Below, piece after piece: positions 38,623-46,273 of a stretch of 64,000 bases of DNA. The notes below the pieces were generated by a model that worked only from the letters and a program-made list of their open reading frames with translations, had not been told where the DNA came from and made no database searches. This DNA comes from Polaribacter septentrionalilitoris (lineage in GTDB: Bacteria; Bacteroidota; Bacteroidia; Flavobacteriales; Flavobacteriaceae). A program made the translations under genes and the position numbers. Each line of letters opens with the position of its first letter. Positions within the stretch are counted from its first letter, which is position 1. The stretch spans positions 62,001 through 126,000 of the forward strand of contig NZ_VRMJ01000046.1 of assembly GCF_009832745.1 (NCBI RefSeq), in the 5' to 3' direction.

Positions 38623-40809
38623 TTATTTAACAGTTAAGGTCGCTTTTTGCAAATCGCTCTCTTGTGACGAAGCCCCAACAGAAATTGTAAACGTTCCTGG
38701 TTCTACAACTTTTTTCATTTGTTGATTTAAGATATTTAATTCATCAAAACCTAAAGTAAACGTAACTGTTTTAGTTTCTCCTGGTTTTAGCGAAATTCTT
38801 TCAAACCCTTTTAGCATTTTGTTGTAACGTCCAACAGAAGCATAATCATCTCTTACATACATTTGCACTACTTCATCACCAGCTCTATCTCCTGTATTGG
38901 TAACATCTACAGAAACGGTTGTACTTTCATCAGTATTAATTACTGCATCTTTAAAAGTTGGTTTACTGTATGAAAATGTTGTGTAACTTAATCCATATCC
39001 GAAAGGAAATAATGGAGATTTGTCTGCATCTTTAAATTGTCCTTTTCCAGAACCAATAAAATCTGGCCTTTGTAAATAGGTTACAGGAACTTGACCAACA
39101 GATCTAGGAAAGGAAACGGTTAATTTTCCTCCAGGATTTACATCACCAAAAATAGCATCTGCAATAGCATCTCCAGAACGCATCCCTAAATACCACGTTT
39201 CTAAAATTGAAGGAATATTTTCTGCAACATAGTTGATGGACAATGGTCTACCATTAATTAAAACCGCAACAACAGGTTTGCCTGTTTTATGGATTGCCTT
39301 TACCAATTCTTTTTGCACACCGTATAAATCTAAATCAGCTCTATCAACTCCTTCTCCACCTGTTTTTCTAGAACCACCAATTATCAAAATAACAGCATCA
39401 GATTTTTTTGCAGCTGCAATGGCTGCTGGAAATCCTGCTTTAGACTTACCTTGTAAATCACATCCTTTTGCATAATTGATTTTTACTTTATCACCAACTT
39501 TAGCTTTGATACCATCTAAAGCAGAAACATAAAATGGTGGTAAACCAGAATAACCTCCTAATAAAGAATAGGTTCCTTTTTTAGGTCTATTTTCATGCGC
39601 ATTAGGTCCAATAACTGCTAATGATTTTATCTTAGATAGGTCTAAAGGCAATAGATTACCTTCATTTTTCAATAAAATGATTGCTTTTTTAGCCATCTCG
39701 TAAGAAAACTCTTGATGTTCTTTTTTACCAGCGTATACAGTTTTTTTATCAATCTTTTTAGGTTTTGCATCAAATAAACCCAATTGATATTTTGCTTTTA
39801 AAATACGAGATGTCGCTTTGTCAATATACTTTTCCAATTCCGGATTCTGTGTTATGGTATCTTTCAACACTTTAGTATTGTAAGCTGCTAATTTCTCAAT
39901 TTTCCCAATCACCAAGTCCATATCAACCCCTGCTTTTAATCCTAAGAGAGCTGATTTAGTTCTGTTTTCAGCAATAAAATGCATGGTTCCTAACCTTGCT
40001 ATGTCATTATTATCAGAAACAATTAAACCGTCAAAACCTAATTCATCTCGTAAAATATCTTTAAGTAACCAAGTATTCATATGGTTTGGAACCCCATTAT
40101 AATCTTGATGACCTGGCATAAGAGAACCTATCTTCGCTTCTTTTATAGCAGCTTCAAAAGGTGGTAAATAAACTTCTCTTAAACGACGTTCAGACATATC
40201 ACTAAAACCACCATTGATACCTCTTCTATTTTCTGGATAACCAATAAAATGCTTCGCTGTTGCCATTACATGATTCTCATCAAAACGTTCATCACCCATT
40301 CCTTGTATACCCTGAATAAATGCAACACCCATTCTAGACACCAAATAAGGATCTTCTCCATAAGATTCTTCTACACGTCCATATCTTGGATCACCAGAAA
40401 TAACATCTAAATTAGGAGAATACACGTGTGTAACCCCTAAAGCTCTGGCTTCTATAGCGGTTTGTGAAGCCATTTTTTTAACTAATTCAGGTTGCCAAGT
40501 AGAAGCAGCAGCAATAGCTTGAGGATACACAGTTGTATTACCATAATAATCTAAAACAAGCCATAACCCATGTAGTGCTTCTCCATATTTCATATATGGA
40601 ATTCCTAATCTCTCATTTGCAGGAGCATCTTGCGTCATTTCTGCAATCTTTTCTTCTAAAGTCATTTGACTTAATAAGTCTTTTACTTTGCTTGCAATTT
40701 CTTTGTCTTTTGAACTAATAGACTTATCTGAATTAGTTGGTGTACATGCAAAAACCAAGCTTAATAAAATCGCTAAAAAAAATAATTTTCTTTTTTTAAT
40801 ATTCCTCAT
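38623..40809 (-). CDS. GH3 exo-glycosidase, lipoprotein
   Basis: A 728-residue GH3 of full length: lipoprotein signal (LLSLVFAC), N-terminal barrel (about 35-350), alpha/beta sandwich (about 375-600) and fibronectin III-like C-terminus. The nucleophile is Asp266 in GLIVSDNNDIARL; substrate-binding KHFIGYPENRRG and GRVEESYGEDPYL are present. GH3 enzymes of this type are beta-glucosidases or beta-xylosidases; in an ulvan locus beta-xylosidase activity on Rha-Xyl disaccharides is the likely role, though beta-glucuronide-type substrates cannot be excluded. It is predicted to be periplasmic. It is a single-gene unit with its own operator and terminator. A second GH3 at 51569-53836 shares the SDxNDIARL active site. 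Confidence 0.92.
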   Translation of the reverse strand: MRNIKKRKLFFLAILLSLVFACTPTNSDKSISSKDKEIASKVKDLLSQMTLEEKIAEMTQDAPANERLGIPYMKYGEALHGLWLVLDYYGNTTVYPQAIAAASTWQPELVKKMASQTAIEARALGVTHVYSPNLDVISGDPRYGRVEESYGEDPYLVSRMGVAFIQGIQGMGDERFDENHVMATAKHFIGYPENRRGINGGFSDMSERRLREVYLPPFEAAIKEAKIGSLMPGHQDYNGVPNHMNTWLLKDILRDELGFDGLIVSDNNDIARLGTMHFIAENRTKSALLGLKAGVDMDLVIGKIEKLAAYNTKVLKDTITQNPELEKYIDKATSRILKAKYQLGLFDAKPKKIDKKTVYAGKKEHQEFSYEMAKKAIILLKNEGNLLPLDLSKIKSLAVIGPNAHENRPKKGTYSLLGGYSGLPPFYVSALDGIKAKVGDKVKINYAKGCDLQGKSKAGFPAAIAAAKKSDAVILIIGGSRKTGGEGVDRADLDLYGVQKELVKAIHKTGKPVVAVLINGRPLSINYVAENIPSILETWYLGMRSGDAIADAIFGDVNPGGKLTVSFPRSVGQVPVTYLQRPDFIGSGKGQFKDADKSPLFPFGYGLSYTTFSYSKPTFKDAVINTDESTTVSVDVTNTGDRAGDEVVQMYVRDDYASVGRYNKMLKGFERISLKPGETKTVTFTLGFDELNILNQQMKKVVEPGTFTISVGASSQESDLQKATLTVK

Positions 40810-40890
40810 ATTCTTTGGTTTTTAATTTGATTTTAGTTTTAGTCTGATTTATTTTTAATTTATAAAATTAATTTTTTTTCTTCTAAACAG

Positions 40891-40908
40891 TGTCCTGCAT
40901 CATCCTGA
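40891..40908 (-). promoter_or_regulatory. Tandem operator-like element, first GH3 gene
   Basis: TGTCCTGC (40891-40898) and CATCCTGA (40901-40908), 10-bp spacing, 81 bp upstream of the start codon at 40809. Confidence 0.68.
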
Positions 40909-40926
40909 TTATTTTTTTTTTAAGAA

Positions 40927-40963
40927 AAACTCCTTACTTAAAATGGTTTTAAGTAAGGAGTTT
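40927..40963 (-). terminator. Rho-independent terminator of the beta-helix gene
   Basis: A perfect 17-bp stem (AAACTCCTTACTTAAAA and its complement) with a 3-nt loop, 32 bp after the stop codon at 40996. Confidence 0.85.
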
Positions 40964-40995
40964 AAGATGTTTTTTTAGGTTAAAAAAACTTCGTA

Positions 40996-43635
40996 TTACT
41001 TCTTTATTACTTTAACAAATACAGGTTTCTTAGAATTCACTTTTACAAAATAAACACCATTTGGTTTGTCTTTTATATCCAATTTCACCTTTCCATCTTT
41101 TACTACATAAGTTTTAGATACTATTATTTGAGACTGAATATTGTAAACTTCTAAATCTATTGTGTCTAAATTATTTGGAAAATACAATTCAAAAGATCCA
41201 TTAGAAGGATTCGGGTATGCCTTAATATCATTTAATAAATTGATACGTTTTAAAAGTTTACCTTGACACGCAGCCTTACTTTTAATTTGTAGATCATCAC
41301 CATGGCTAACGTCTACTGAGAAATTAGACTGGTAAGTTTCTAAAACCGTTTGTCCATTTTTTATAACTGTATATGGCGCTGTACCCTCTGTAATATTTAT
41401 ATTGGCTTTTTTCTTTTCTATACTAATTTTACCCAATAAACTAGCGCCACTTTCTATAGTAGCCTGGTAGCATTGCTTAAAAGTATCACCTTCTACAGTG
41501 ATACAAAAATCATATGTCCCAGGGCTTAAATTTTCTATAGTTGTTGTATTCGTAAAATTAAAAGTGTTTCCGTTTATGCTAACCACATAATTCTTATTTA
41601 TTGAGGCAGTAATACTTATACTCCCGTTTTTCTTATCTAAACACGTTTCGCCAATGGTTTCTATTGTAAAATTATCTGTTACTAACTCTAGTGGTCCTGA
41701 TCCAATTTCGAGAGCTTTTATGGAGGCTGAAGAAGCTTCCTGACCTGCTAACATACTTTGTATATTAAAACGTAGTTTACGAGCAGTTGTTACATTAAAA
41801 CGGATAAGCCTTTCTACTCCAATCTCTGATCCTGTAGCGAGTTCTTTCCATTCTGTAGCATCCCAATATTCTAATTTCCAATCTTTAATTTTTGAAGATT
41901 GCTCTTTTACAATAATCTCGTTTATAGCTTTATTAGTCCCTAAATCTAGCATGAGCCATTGCCCTACTCCAGTACCTTCAGATTCCCAAAATGTAGCCTC
42001 TTCTTTATCATTGGCTAATTTGGCTTCAAAACCAGTTTTTGATGAAGATGCAGACATATAGCCTCCATATAAACGCAGTTGCAATTGTGCATTAAATAAA
42101 GAATTTGGGTACACTTGTACATTTCTAAGCTCATCTAATTGTTCTCCATTAAAAGTAACAGTCTCATTAGATGGTGTTTGAAGCCCAACAAATTTTGGAT
42201 TTGCATACGTATTAGTTCTTCTTGTTGTAAGATCCCAAAACCGGTAATTGGTATTATTTGAGGATATTCGATCGTGTTTAAAATTCCAAAACGTTAAATC
42301 TGGACCACTGTTAGGATAAGCACCTACAGCACCTCCATTACCAACAAAATAACCATTGTCTATATTTTCTAACAAGTTACTAAATGGATATGTCCCATGA
42401 CAATCTACAGATTGATTTATTGAGTTTGGCATTTGGCAATTTCTTACCACGTTATTTGAAGTTGATCGCATCATACCTGGTCCATGAACAGAAGTATCTT
42501 CTGAGGCATCACAATTTTGATACAAGATACCATAACTATATTTACTTTCATAAGTAACATGACCACCTCGCCCTCCAAACTTAATATTGTTTACTGTTGA
42601 TGCGATACTGAATTCAAAATTAATACATTCGCTCCAGCTACTAAATACACAATTTCTAATCCAACTATTTTGAACACGCTTCATGGTAATTGCCCTCCAA
42701 CCAGTATCTAAACTTTGGTCTGCATTATGTACATAAGTTCCAGGATAATCTACCCAGCCACTCGTAAATAAAATGTCTTCTACGCCAACATTTTCTATCA
42801 TATTATACCTACGAATAAGAATATTGGTATTACTAACAGGAAGATTTATTTGTATTGGATTTTTAAAAGTAATGGTGTTGCCGTTTATAGCTTCTACAAC
42901 ATGAAAACTAACGATTTCTGCACCGTTGTTTGTAATATCCCAGCTTCCCCAGGTTGGATTATAGCTTAGATTTGGCGTATTTGCTGCAAGTAACTCTTTG
43001 TTTTTTGTATAAACCTGAATAACCTCACCCACATTAATTAGAGAGCCATTAGCAACATCTACCTGAAAACTTCCTCTTTGAATATCTGAAGTTACAGTTG
43101 TAACATCAGTAGGAAATGATGTACCTCCAGGTACAAAATTAAATCTATACATAGTAGAACCGTTGTTAGTTAAGGATGAACGTTCTTTTACAAAAATTTC
43201 TGTACCTCCAGCTCCAGAACCTGCTCCTTTTATTACAATATTACTTTTTCTAATTCTAATAAGTTTGTCTTTATTGGCTTCATTTGCTAAAAGATATTTA
43301 CCTGCTGGAAAAAATATAATGGCTGGTTGGTTACTATTTTCGGCAGCTTCAACTGCTGCTAAAACGGCATCGTCATCAAAAATATTATCATTTGCTACCG
43401 CTCCATAAGCAGGATCTGTAACATCAAATCGCGTCCAACCTGAAATATCTAAAATTTCTTCTTCTGAAAATTTATATCCAGAAAAAGAATAATCGGTAAG
43501 TATACTATTTGCTAATGTATTATTGTTTTTGTTTTGCCCAAAATCTACCCATGAAGGCGCTTCAGTATTTTGAGCATGAATAATAAAACCTGTAAATAGT
43601 ATTGTAAGGCATAAAAATATATTTTTATTATTCAT
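40996..43635 (-). CDS. T9SS-secreted right-handed beta-helix protein with discoidin-like domain; unknown enzyme
   Basis: An 879-residue exported protein. After the signal peptide (ending FIIHAQ), residues about 25-500 look like a pectate-lyase-type right-handed beta-helix (NDNIFDDDAVLAAVEAAENS, IIFFPAGKYLL, RIRKSNIVIKGAGSGAGGTE, then short strands such as NNVRNCQMPN). A discoidin/CBM32-like domain follows (about 530-645, EATFWESEGTGVGQWLMLDL), then SprB-like repeats (about 650-800) and a T9SS tail (YPNPSNGSF). No characterised CAZyme family is evident to me. The beta-helix plan and operator suggest a lyase or hydrolase acting on ulvan or an associated polymer, but this is inference. It has its own operator and terminator; the IS3 element lies just upstream of that operator. 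Confidence 0.72.
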   Translation of the reverse strand: MNNKNIFLCLTILFTGFIIHAQNTEAPSWVDFGQNKNNNTLANSILTDYSFSGYKFSEEEILDISGWTRFDVTDPAYGAVANDNIFDDDAVLAAVEAAENSNQPAIIFFPAGKYLLANEANKDKLIRIRKSNIVIKGAGSGAGGTEIFVKERSSLTNNGSTMYRFNFVPGGTSFPTDVTTVTSDIQRGSFQVDVANGSLINVGEVIQVYTKNKELLAANTPNLSYNPTWGSWDITNNGAEIVSFHVVEAINGNTITFKNPIQINLPVSNTNILIRRYNMIENVGVEDILFTSGWVDYPGTYVHNADQSLDTGWRAITMKRVQNSWIRNCVFSSWSECINFEFSIASTVNNIKFGGRGGHVTYESKYSYGILYQNCDASEDTSVHGPGMMRSTSNNVVRNCQMPNSINQSVDCHGTYPFSNLLENIDNGYFVGNGGAVGAYPNSGPDLTFWNFKHDRISSNNTNYRFWDLTTRRTNTYANPKFVGLQTPSNETVTFNGEQLDELRNVQVYPNSLFNAQLQLRLYGGYMSASSSKTGFEAKLANDKEEATFWESEGTGVGQWLMLDLGTNKAINEIIVKEQSSKIKDWKLEYWDATEWKELATGSEIGVERLIRFNVTTARKLRFNIQSMLAGQEASSASIKALEIGSGPLELVTDNFTIETIGETCLDKKNGSISITASINKNYVVSINGNTFNFTNTTTIENLSPGTYDFCITVEGDTFKQCYQATIESGASLLGKISIEKKKANINITEGTAPYTVIKNGQTVLETYQSNFSVDVSHGDDLQIKSKAACQGKLLKRINLLNDIKAYPNPSNGSFELYFPNNLDTIDLEVYNIQSQIIVSKTYVVKDGKVKLDIKDKPNGVYFVKVNSKKPVFVKVIKK

Positions 43636-43760
43636 AACATTTGAATTTACTTTTTTTAAAAAAATTATGTGGTTATAAAATTAAGGTTTTAGTTTTCCCT
43701 TTTATGGAATAAATTTTAATTTTTATATAGAATAATATTAGTTTTATAGATTTAAAAAAC

Positions 43761-43778
43761 TATCCTGTATAATCCTGA
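43761..43778 (-). promoter_or_regulatory. Tandem operator-like element, beta-helix gene
   Basis: TATCCTGT (43761-43768) and AATCCTGA (43771-43778), 10-bp spacing, 125 bp upstream of the start codon at 43635 and 30 bp from the left end of the IS3 element. Confidence 0.68.
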
Positions 43779-43808
43779 TTTTGATTGTTTTTTTAATAAT
43801 AAAGTTTA

Positions 43809-43831
43809 TCACGTCCTAACATAGTGTTACA
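43809..43831 (+). repeat. IS3 left inverted repeat
   Basis: TCACGTCCTAACATAGTGTT then ACA, matching the reverse complement of the right end at 19 of 23 positions. Confidence 0.75.
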
Positions 43832-43847
43832 CCTAAACATTATAACT

Positions 43848-44234
43848 ATGGATTCAAATTACAAAAAGCGTACACAAAAAGATTACAGTTTAAGTCTAAA
43901 ACTTCAGATAGTACAAGAGATTGAACAAGGTTTATTAACACCAATGCAAGCCACAAATAAATATGGGATACAAGCTAGATCTACGATTCGAACTTGGTTA
44001 AAAAAATATGGTAACTTTGATTATCAATATACAATTCAACAAGGTATGTCTAAAACACCAGAACAACGTATTTTAGAGTTAGAACAACAAGTTAAATTAC
44101 TTGAAAAGCAAAAAAACAGAGCAGAATATTTAGCAGATAGAGCTGATAAAAAAGCAATTTTGTTTGATATGATGATTGACTATGCTGAAAAAGAGTTTAA
44201 CATTCCTATCAGAAAAAAGCAAGAACCCAAGTAA
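43848..44234 (+). CDS. IS3-family transposase OrfA
   Basis: The ATG at 43848 gives 128 residues; an upstream in-frame GTG at 43824 lies inside the inverted repeat and is unlikely. The protein has a helix-turn-helix (SLKLQIVQEIEQGLLTPMQA, STIRTWLKKYG) and a C-terminal leucine-zipper-like coiled coil (RILELEQQVKLLEKQKNRAE), the standard IS3 OrfA layout. Near its end the slippery heptamer A-AAA-AAG (44213-44219) sits in the correct phase for a -1 frameshift into OrfB, producing the OrfAB transposase. It binds the element's ends. Confidence 0.92.
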   Translation: MDSNYKKRTQKDYSLSLKLQIVQEIEQGLLTPMQATNKYGIQARSTIRTWLKKYGNFDYQYTIQQGMSKTPEQRILELEQQVKLLEKQKNRAEYLADRADKKAILFDMMIDYAEKEFNIPIRKKQEPK

Positions 44235-45142
44235 TACAATACTTCTCCACAGAACACAAGCAAAGCATAAAGGCTACTTGTGGTTTACTTGGGGTTCATA
44301 GACAGGTTTATTACAGATATATTAAATCTACAAAAGAGAAGCTAAAACTAAGTTTTAAAGTGATCAATTTAGTCAAATCAAAACGACTTCAAATGCCTAA
44401 AATAGGCACAAGAAAACTTTACTATTTGTTAGAGCACGATTTAAAAGAATTAAATGTTGGTAGGGATAAGTTATTTAAAATATTAAAAGCGAATCAGTTA
44501 TTGATTAAACCAAAAAAGAAGTATCATATTACAACAAACTCTCATCACAGGTTTAGAAAACATAAAAATCAAATTAAAGAGTTAGAGTTTATAAGACCAG
44601 AACAAGTCTGGGTAAGTGATATTACTTACATTGGTAACAGAAAAAAACCAAGCTATTTAGCTTTAATAACAGATGCTTACTCCAAGAAAATTGTAGGTCA
44701 TAATGTGAGTGATAGTTTAAATGTAAGAGGTTCTTTAGCTGCTTTAGAAATGGCGCTTAAAAAGAGAAAATATAAAAATCAACCTATTATACATCATTCT
44801 GATAGAGGTTTACAATATTGTTCTAATGAATATCAAAGTTTATTAGACAAAAATGATATTATACCAAGTATGACTGAACAATATGATCCTTATGAAAACG
44901 CAATTGCAGAAAGAATAAATGGAATTTTAAAACAAGAATTTGATATTGATAAATATGACACAAATCTTGAAATTAAAACAAAATTAGTTCAAAATACTAT
45001 AGAAATTTACAATAACGTAAGACCTCATTTATCTAATTATATGCTGACACCAAATCAAATGCATCAACAAAATAAAGTCAAAAGAAAACAATATAAAACC
45101 AAAAAAGGTAGTGATATAAAATCACTACCTTTAGATTATTAA
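44201..45142 (+). CDS. IS3-family transposase OrfB (rve/DDE integrase), made by -1 frameshift
   Basis: The frame is open from 44201, but its first start-type codon is GTG at 44360, which would cut off a typical OrfB N-terminus (ARTQVIQYFSTEHKQSIKAT, CGLLGVHRQVYYRY). That block joins OrfA only by a -1 shift at A-AAA-AAG (44213-44219), so I read it as the second half of an OrfAB fusion. The DDE triad is visible in VWVSDITYIG, HHSDRGLQYC and NAIAERINGILKQEF. No internal stop is present, so the element may be active. Confidence 0.9.
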   Translation, partial: HSYQKKARTQVIQYFSTEHKQSIKATCGLLGVHRQVYYRYIKSTKEKLKLSFKVINLVKSKRLQMPKIGTRKLYYLLEHDLKELNVGRDKLFKILKANQLLIKPKKKYHITTNSHHRFRKHKNQIKELEFIRPEQVWVSDITYIGNRKKPSYLALITDAYSKKIVGHNVSDSLNVRGSLAALEMALKKRKYKNQPIIHHSDRGLQYCSNEYQSLLDKNDIIPSMTEQYDPYENAIAERINGILKQEFDIDKYDTNLEIKTKLVQNTIEIYNNVRPHLSNYMLTPNQMHQQNKVKRKQYKTKKGSDIKSLPLDY

Positions 45143-45145
45143 TTC

Positions 45146-45168
45146 TGTAACGCTATTTCAGGACGTCA
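45146..45168 (-). repeat. IS3 right inverted repeat
   Basis: TGTAACGCTATTTCAGGACG then TCA, the partner of 43809-43831, four bases after the OrfB stop codon. Confidence 0.75.
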
Positions 45169-45244
45169 CAGTTGATTAAACTTTTTTTTTATTGAAAGAC
45201 ATCTTTTTTTCTGTAAATTAAAGTTAATATTTTCTAAAAAATAA

Positions 45245-45279
45245 AAACAGTTTGGCTTTATAAATTAACCAAACTGTTT
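45245..45279 (-). terminator. Rho-independent terminator of the 274-residue gene
   Basis: An 11-bp perfect stem (AAACAGTTTGG / CCAAACTGTTT) around a 13-nt loop, 25 bp after the stop at 45304. Confidence 0.72.
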
Positions 45280-45303
45280 CGAAATTAAACCTAATTACTT
45301 ATT

Positions 45304-46128
45304 TTAATTCTTTATTATTTTTTTAGTGAATACAGAACTCCCTTTTGAAAGCTTAACAATATAAATACCAGAAGATAGTTTAGATGAACTTAAAACAGCA
45401 GAGGATTCTCCTTTTGAAACTGCTTGCAGTATTTTTTTTCCTACAATACTAAATACCTCTATTTGAGTTTCCTTACCATCTAAACCTCTAATAATAATAT
45501 CATTATTTACAGGATTTAAAATACTAATAGACATTTTATCAAATTCGTTAGTACTCAGAGTTCTGGCTAATCCATCCATAGTAAAACGCCATCTAAAATT
45601 TGTAAGAGAAGTAGGTATATTTTGGAAATTTAAGAAATCGTCTTTACTTGTTGAAGCTATCGTTTTCTCAACGCCACCTTCTCCATCTTTATGCGCAGTA
45701 ATAATGTTATAATATAGATTATTATCATCATCTGTTCCTTCAACAATATACCAAGTACTAAGTTCAGTTGTACCTCTATGCTTTAATCTACCACCTGATG
45801 ATGTGTTATTTTGTAGCTGTAAATACCTACCTCCTGCAGTTTGTATTTGCCAAACATCTACAGTAGTATCAACTCCATTAAGACTTGCTGTGTAAGTAGC
45901 CCCAGTTTTTGTAAAAATAAAAGCCTCTGTACTCGTACTATTTAATGCTAGATTACTTGATGCGGCTTCCTCTGCAAAATTACCTCCTTGAGATTTTATT
46001 GTTGAAGTTCCTGGTAATATATTTGCTTCTGTAACTATTGGAGCTGTTGGCTCTGGATCTCCTTGGGCATTTGTTGTTAGTGTAAATACTATTACAATTG
46101 CAGTAATGTAAAATGTAATTTTTTTCAT
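45304..46128 (-). CDS. Small T9SS-secreted protein with possible lectin-like domain
   Basis: A 274-residue protein: signal peptide (ending TTNAQ), a beta-rich domain (about 60-190) with VWQIQTAGGRYLQLQNNTSS, STWYIVEGTDDDNNLYYNI and NFRWRFT, then a T9SS-type tail (ILNPVNNDIIIRG, KLSSGIYIVKLSKG). The spacing of Trp-containing strands is like that of ricin-type or related beta-trefoils, so carbohydrate binding is possible but uncertain. It lies 145 bp downstream of the hybrid two-component gene in the same direction, has no tandem operator, and ends in its own terminator. It may be co-transcribed with the regulator or driven by an unseen promoter. Confidence 0.68.
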   Translation of the reverse strand: MKKITFYITAIVIVFTLTTNAQGDPEPTAPIVTEANILPGTSTIKSQGGNFAEEAASSNLALNSTSTEAFIFTKTGATYTASLNGVDTTVDVWQIQTAGGRYLQLQNNTSSGGRLKHRGTTELSTWYIVEGTDDDNNLYYNIITAHKDGEGGVEKTIASTSKDDFLNFQNIPTSLTNFRWRFTMDGLARTLSTNEFDKMSISILNPVNNDIIIRGLDGKETQIEVFSIVGKKILQAVSKGESSAVLSSSKLSSGIYIVKLSKGSSVFTKKIIKN

Positions 46129-46273
46129 AAATCTTTATATTTATTAATTATTATTTAAAAATCAAAAATACTTTAAAATAAGGCGGTAAAATTCCTAAAA
46201 AGGTGGATAAAACTCCTTTTGATTAGACATAATTCTAGTTTATAAGCTGTTGTTTTTAATCAGTTCTTAAAAA

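Larger units (their letters stand above)
43809..45168 (+). mobile_element. IS3-family insertion sequence
   Basis: About 1.36 kb bounded by imperfect inverted repeats: 43809-43831 (TCACGTCCTAACATAGTG...) and 45146-45168, 19 of 23 positions matching. It encodes OrfA and OrfB in overlapping phases joined by a slippery heptamer. I see no convincing target-site duplication, so the exact ends could be off by a few bases or the insertion may be old. It lies between the terminator of the 274-residue gene and the operator of the beta-helix gene and breaks no recognisable gene. Confidence 0.9.

Noticed and set aside
44360..45142. OrfB starting independently at the GTG at 44360
   Set aside because: This would drop the conserved N-terminal block of OrfB that is open in the same frame upstream; the slippery heptamer at 44213-44219 explains its translation better.
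43804..45181. Target-site duplication flanking the IS3 element
   Set aside because: Bases outside the inverted repeats do not match as a 3-5 bp direct repeat.
46190..46225. Possible operator-like sequence upstream of the 274-residue gene (TTCCTAAAAAGG, CTCC)
   Set aside because: It lacks the TCCTG half-site and the 10-bp repeat; it does not belong to the tandem operator set.
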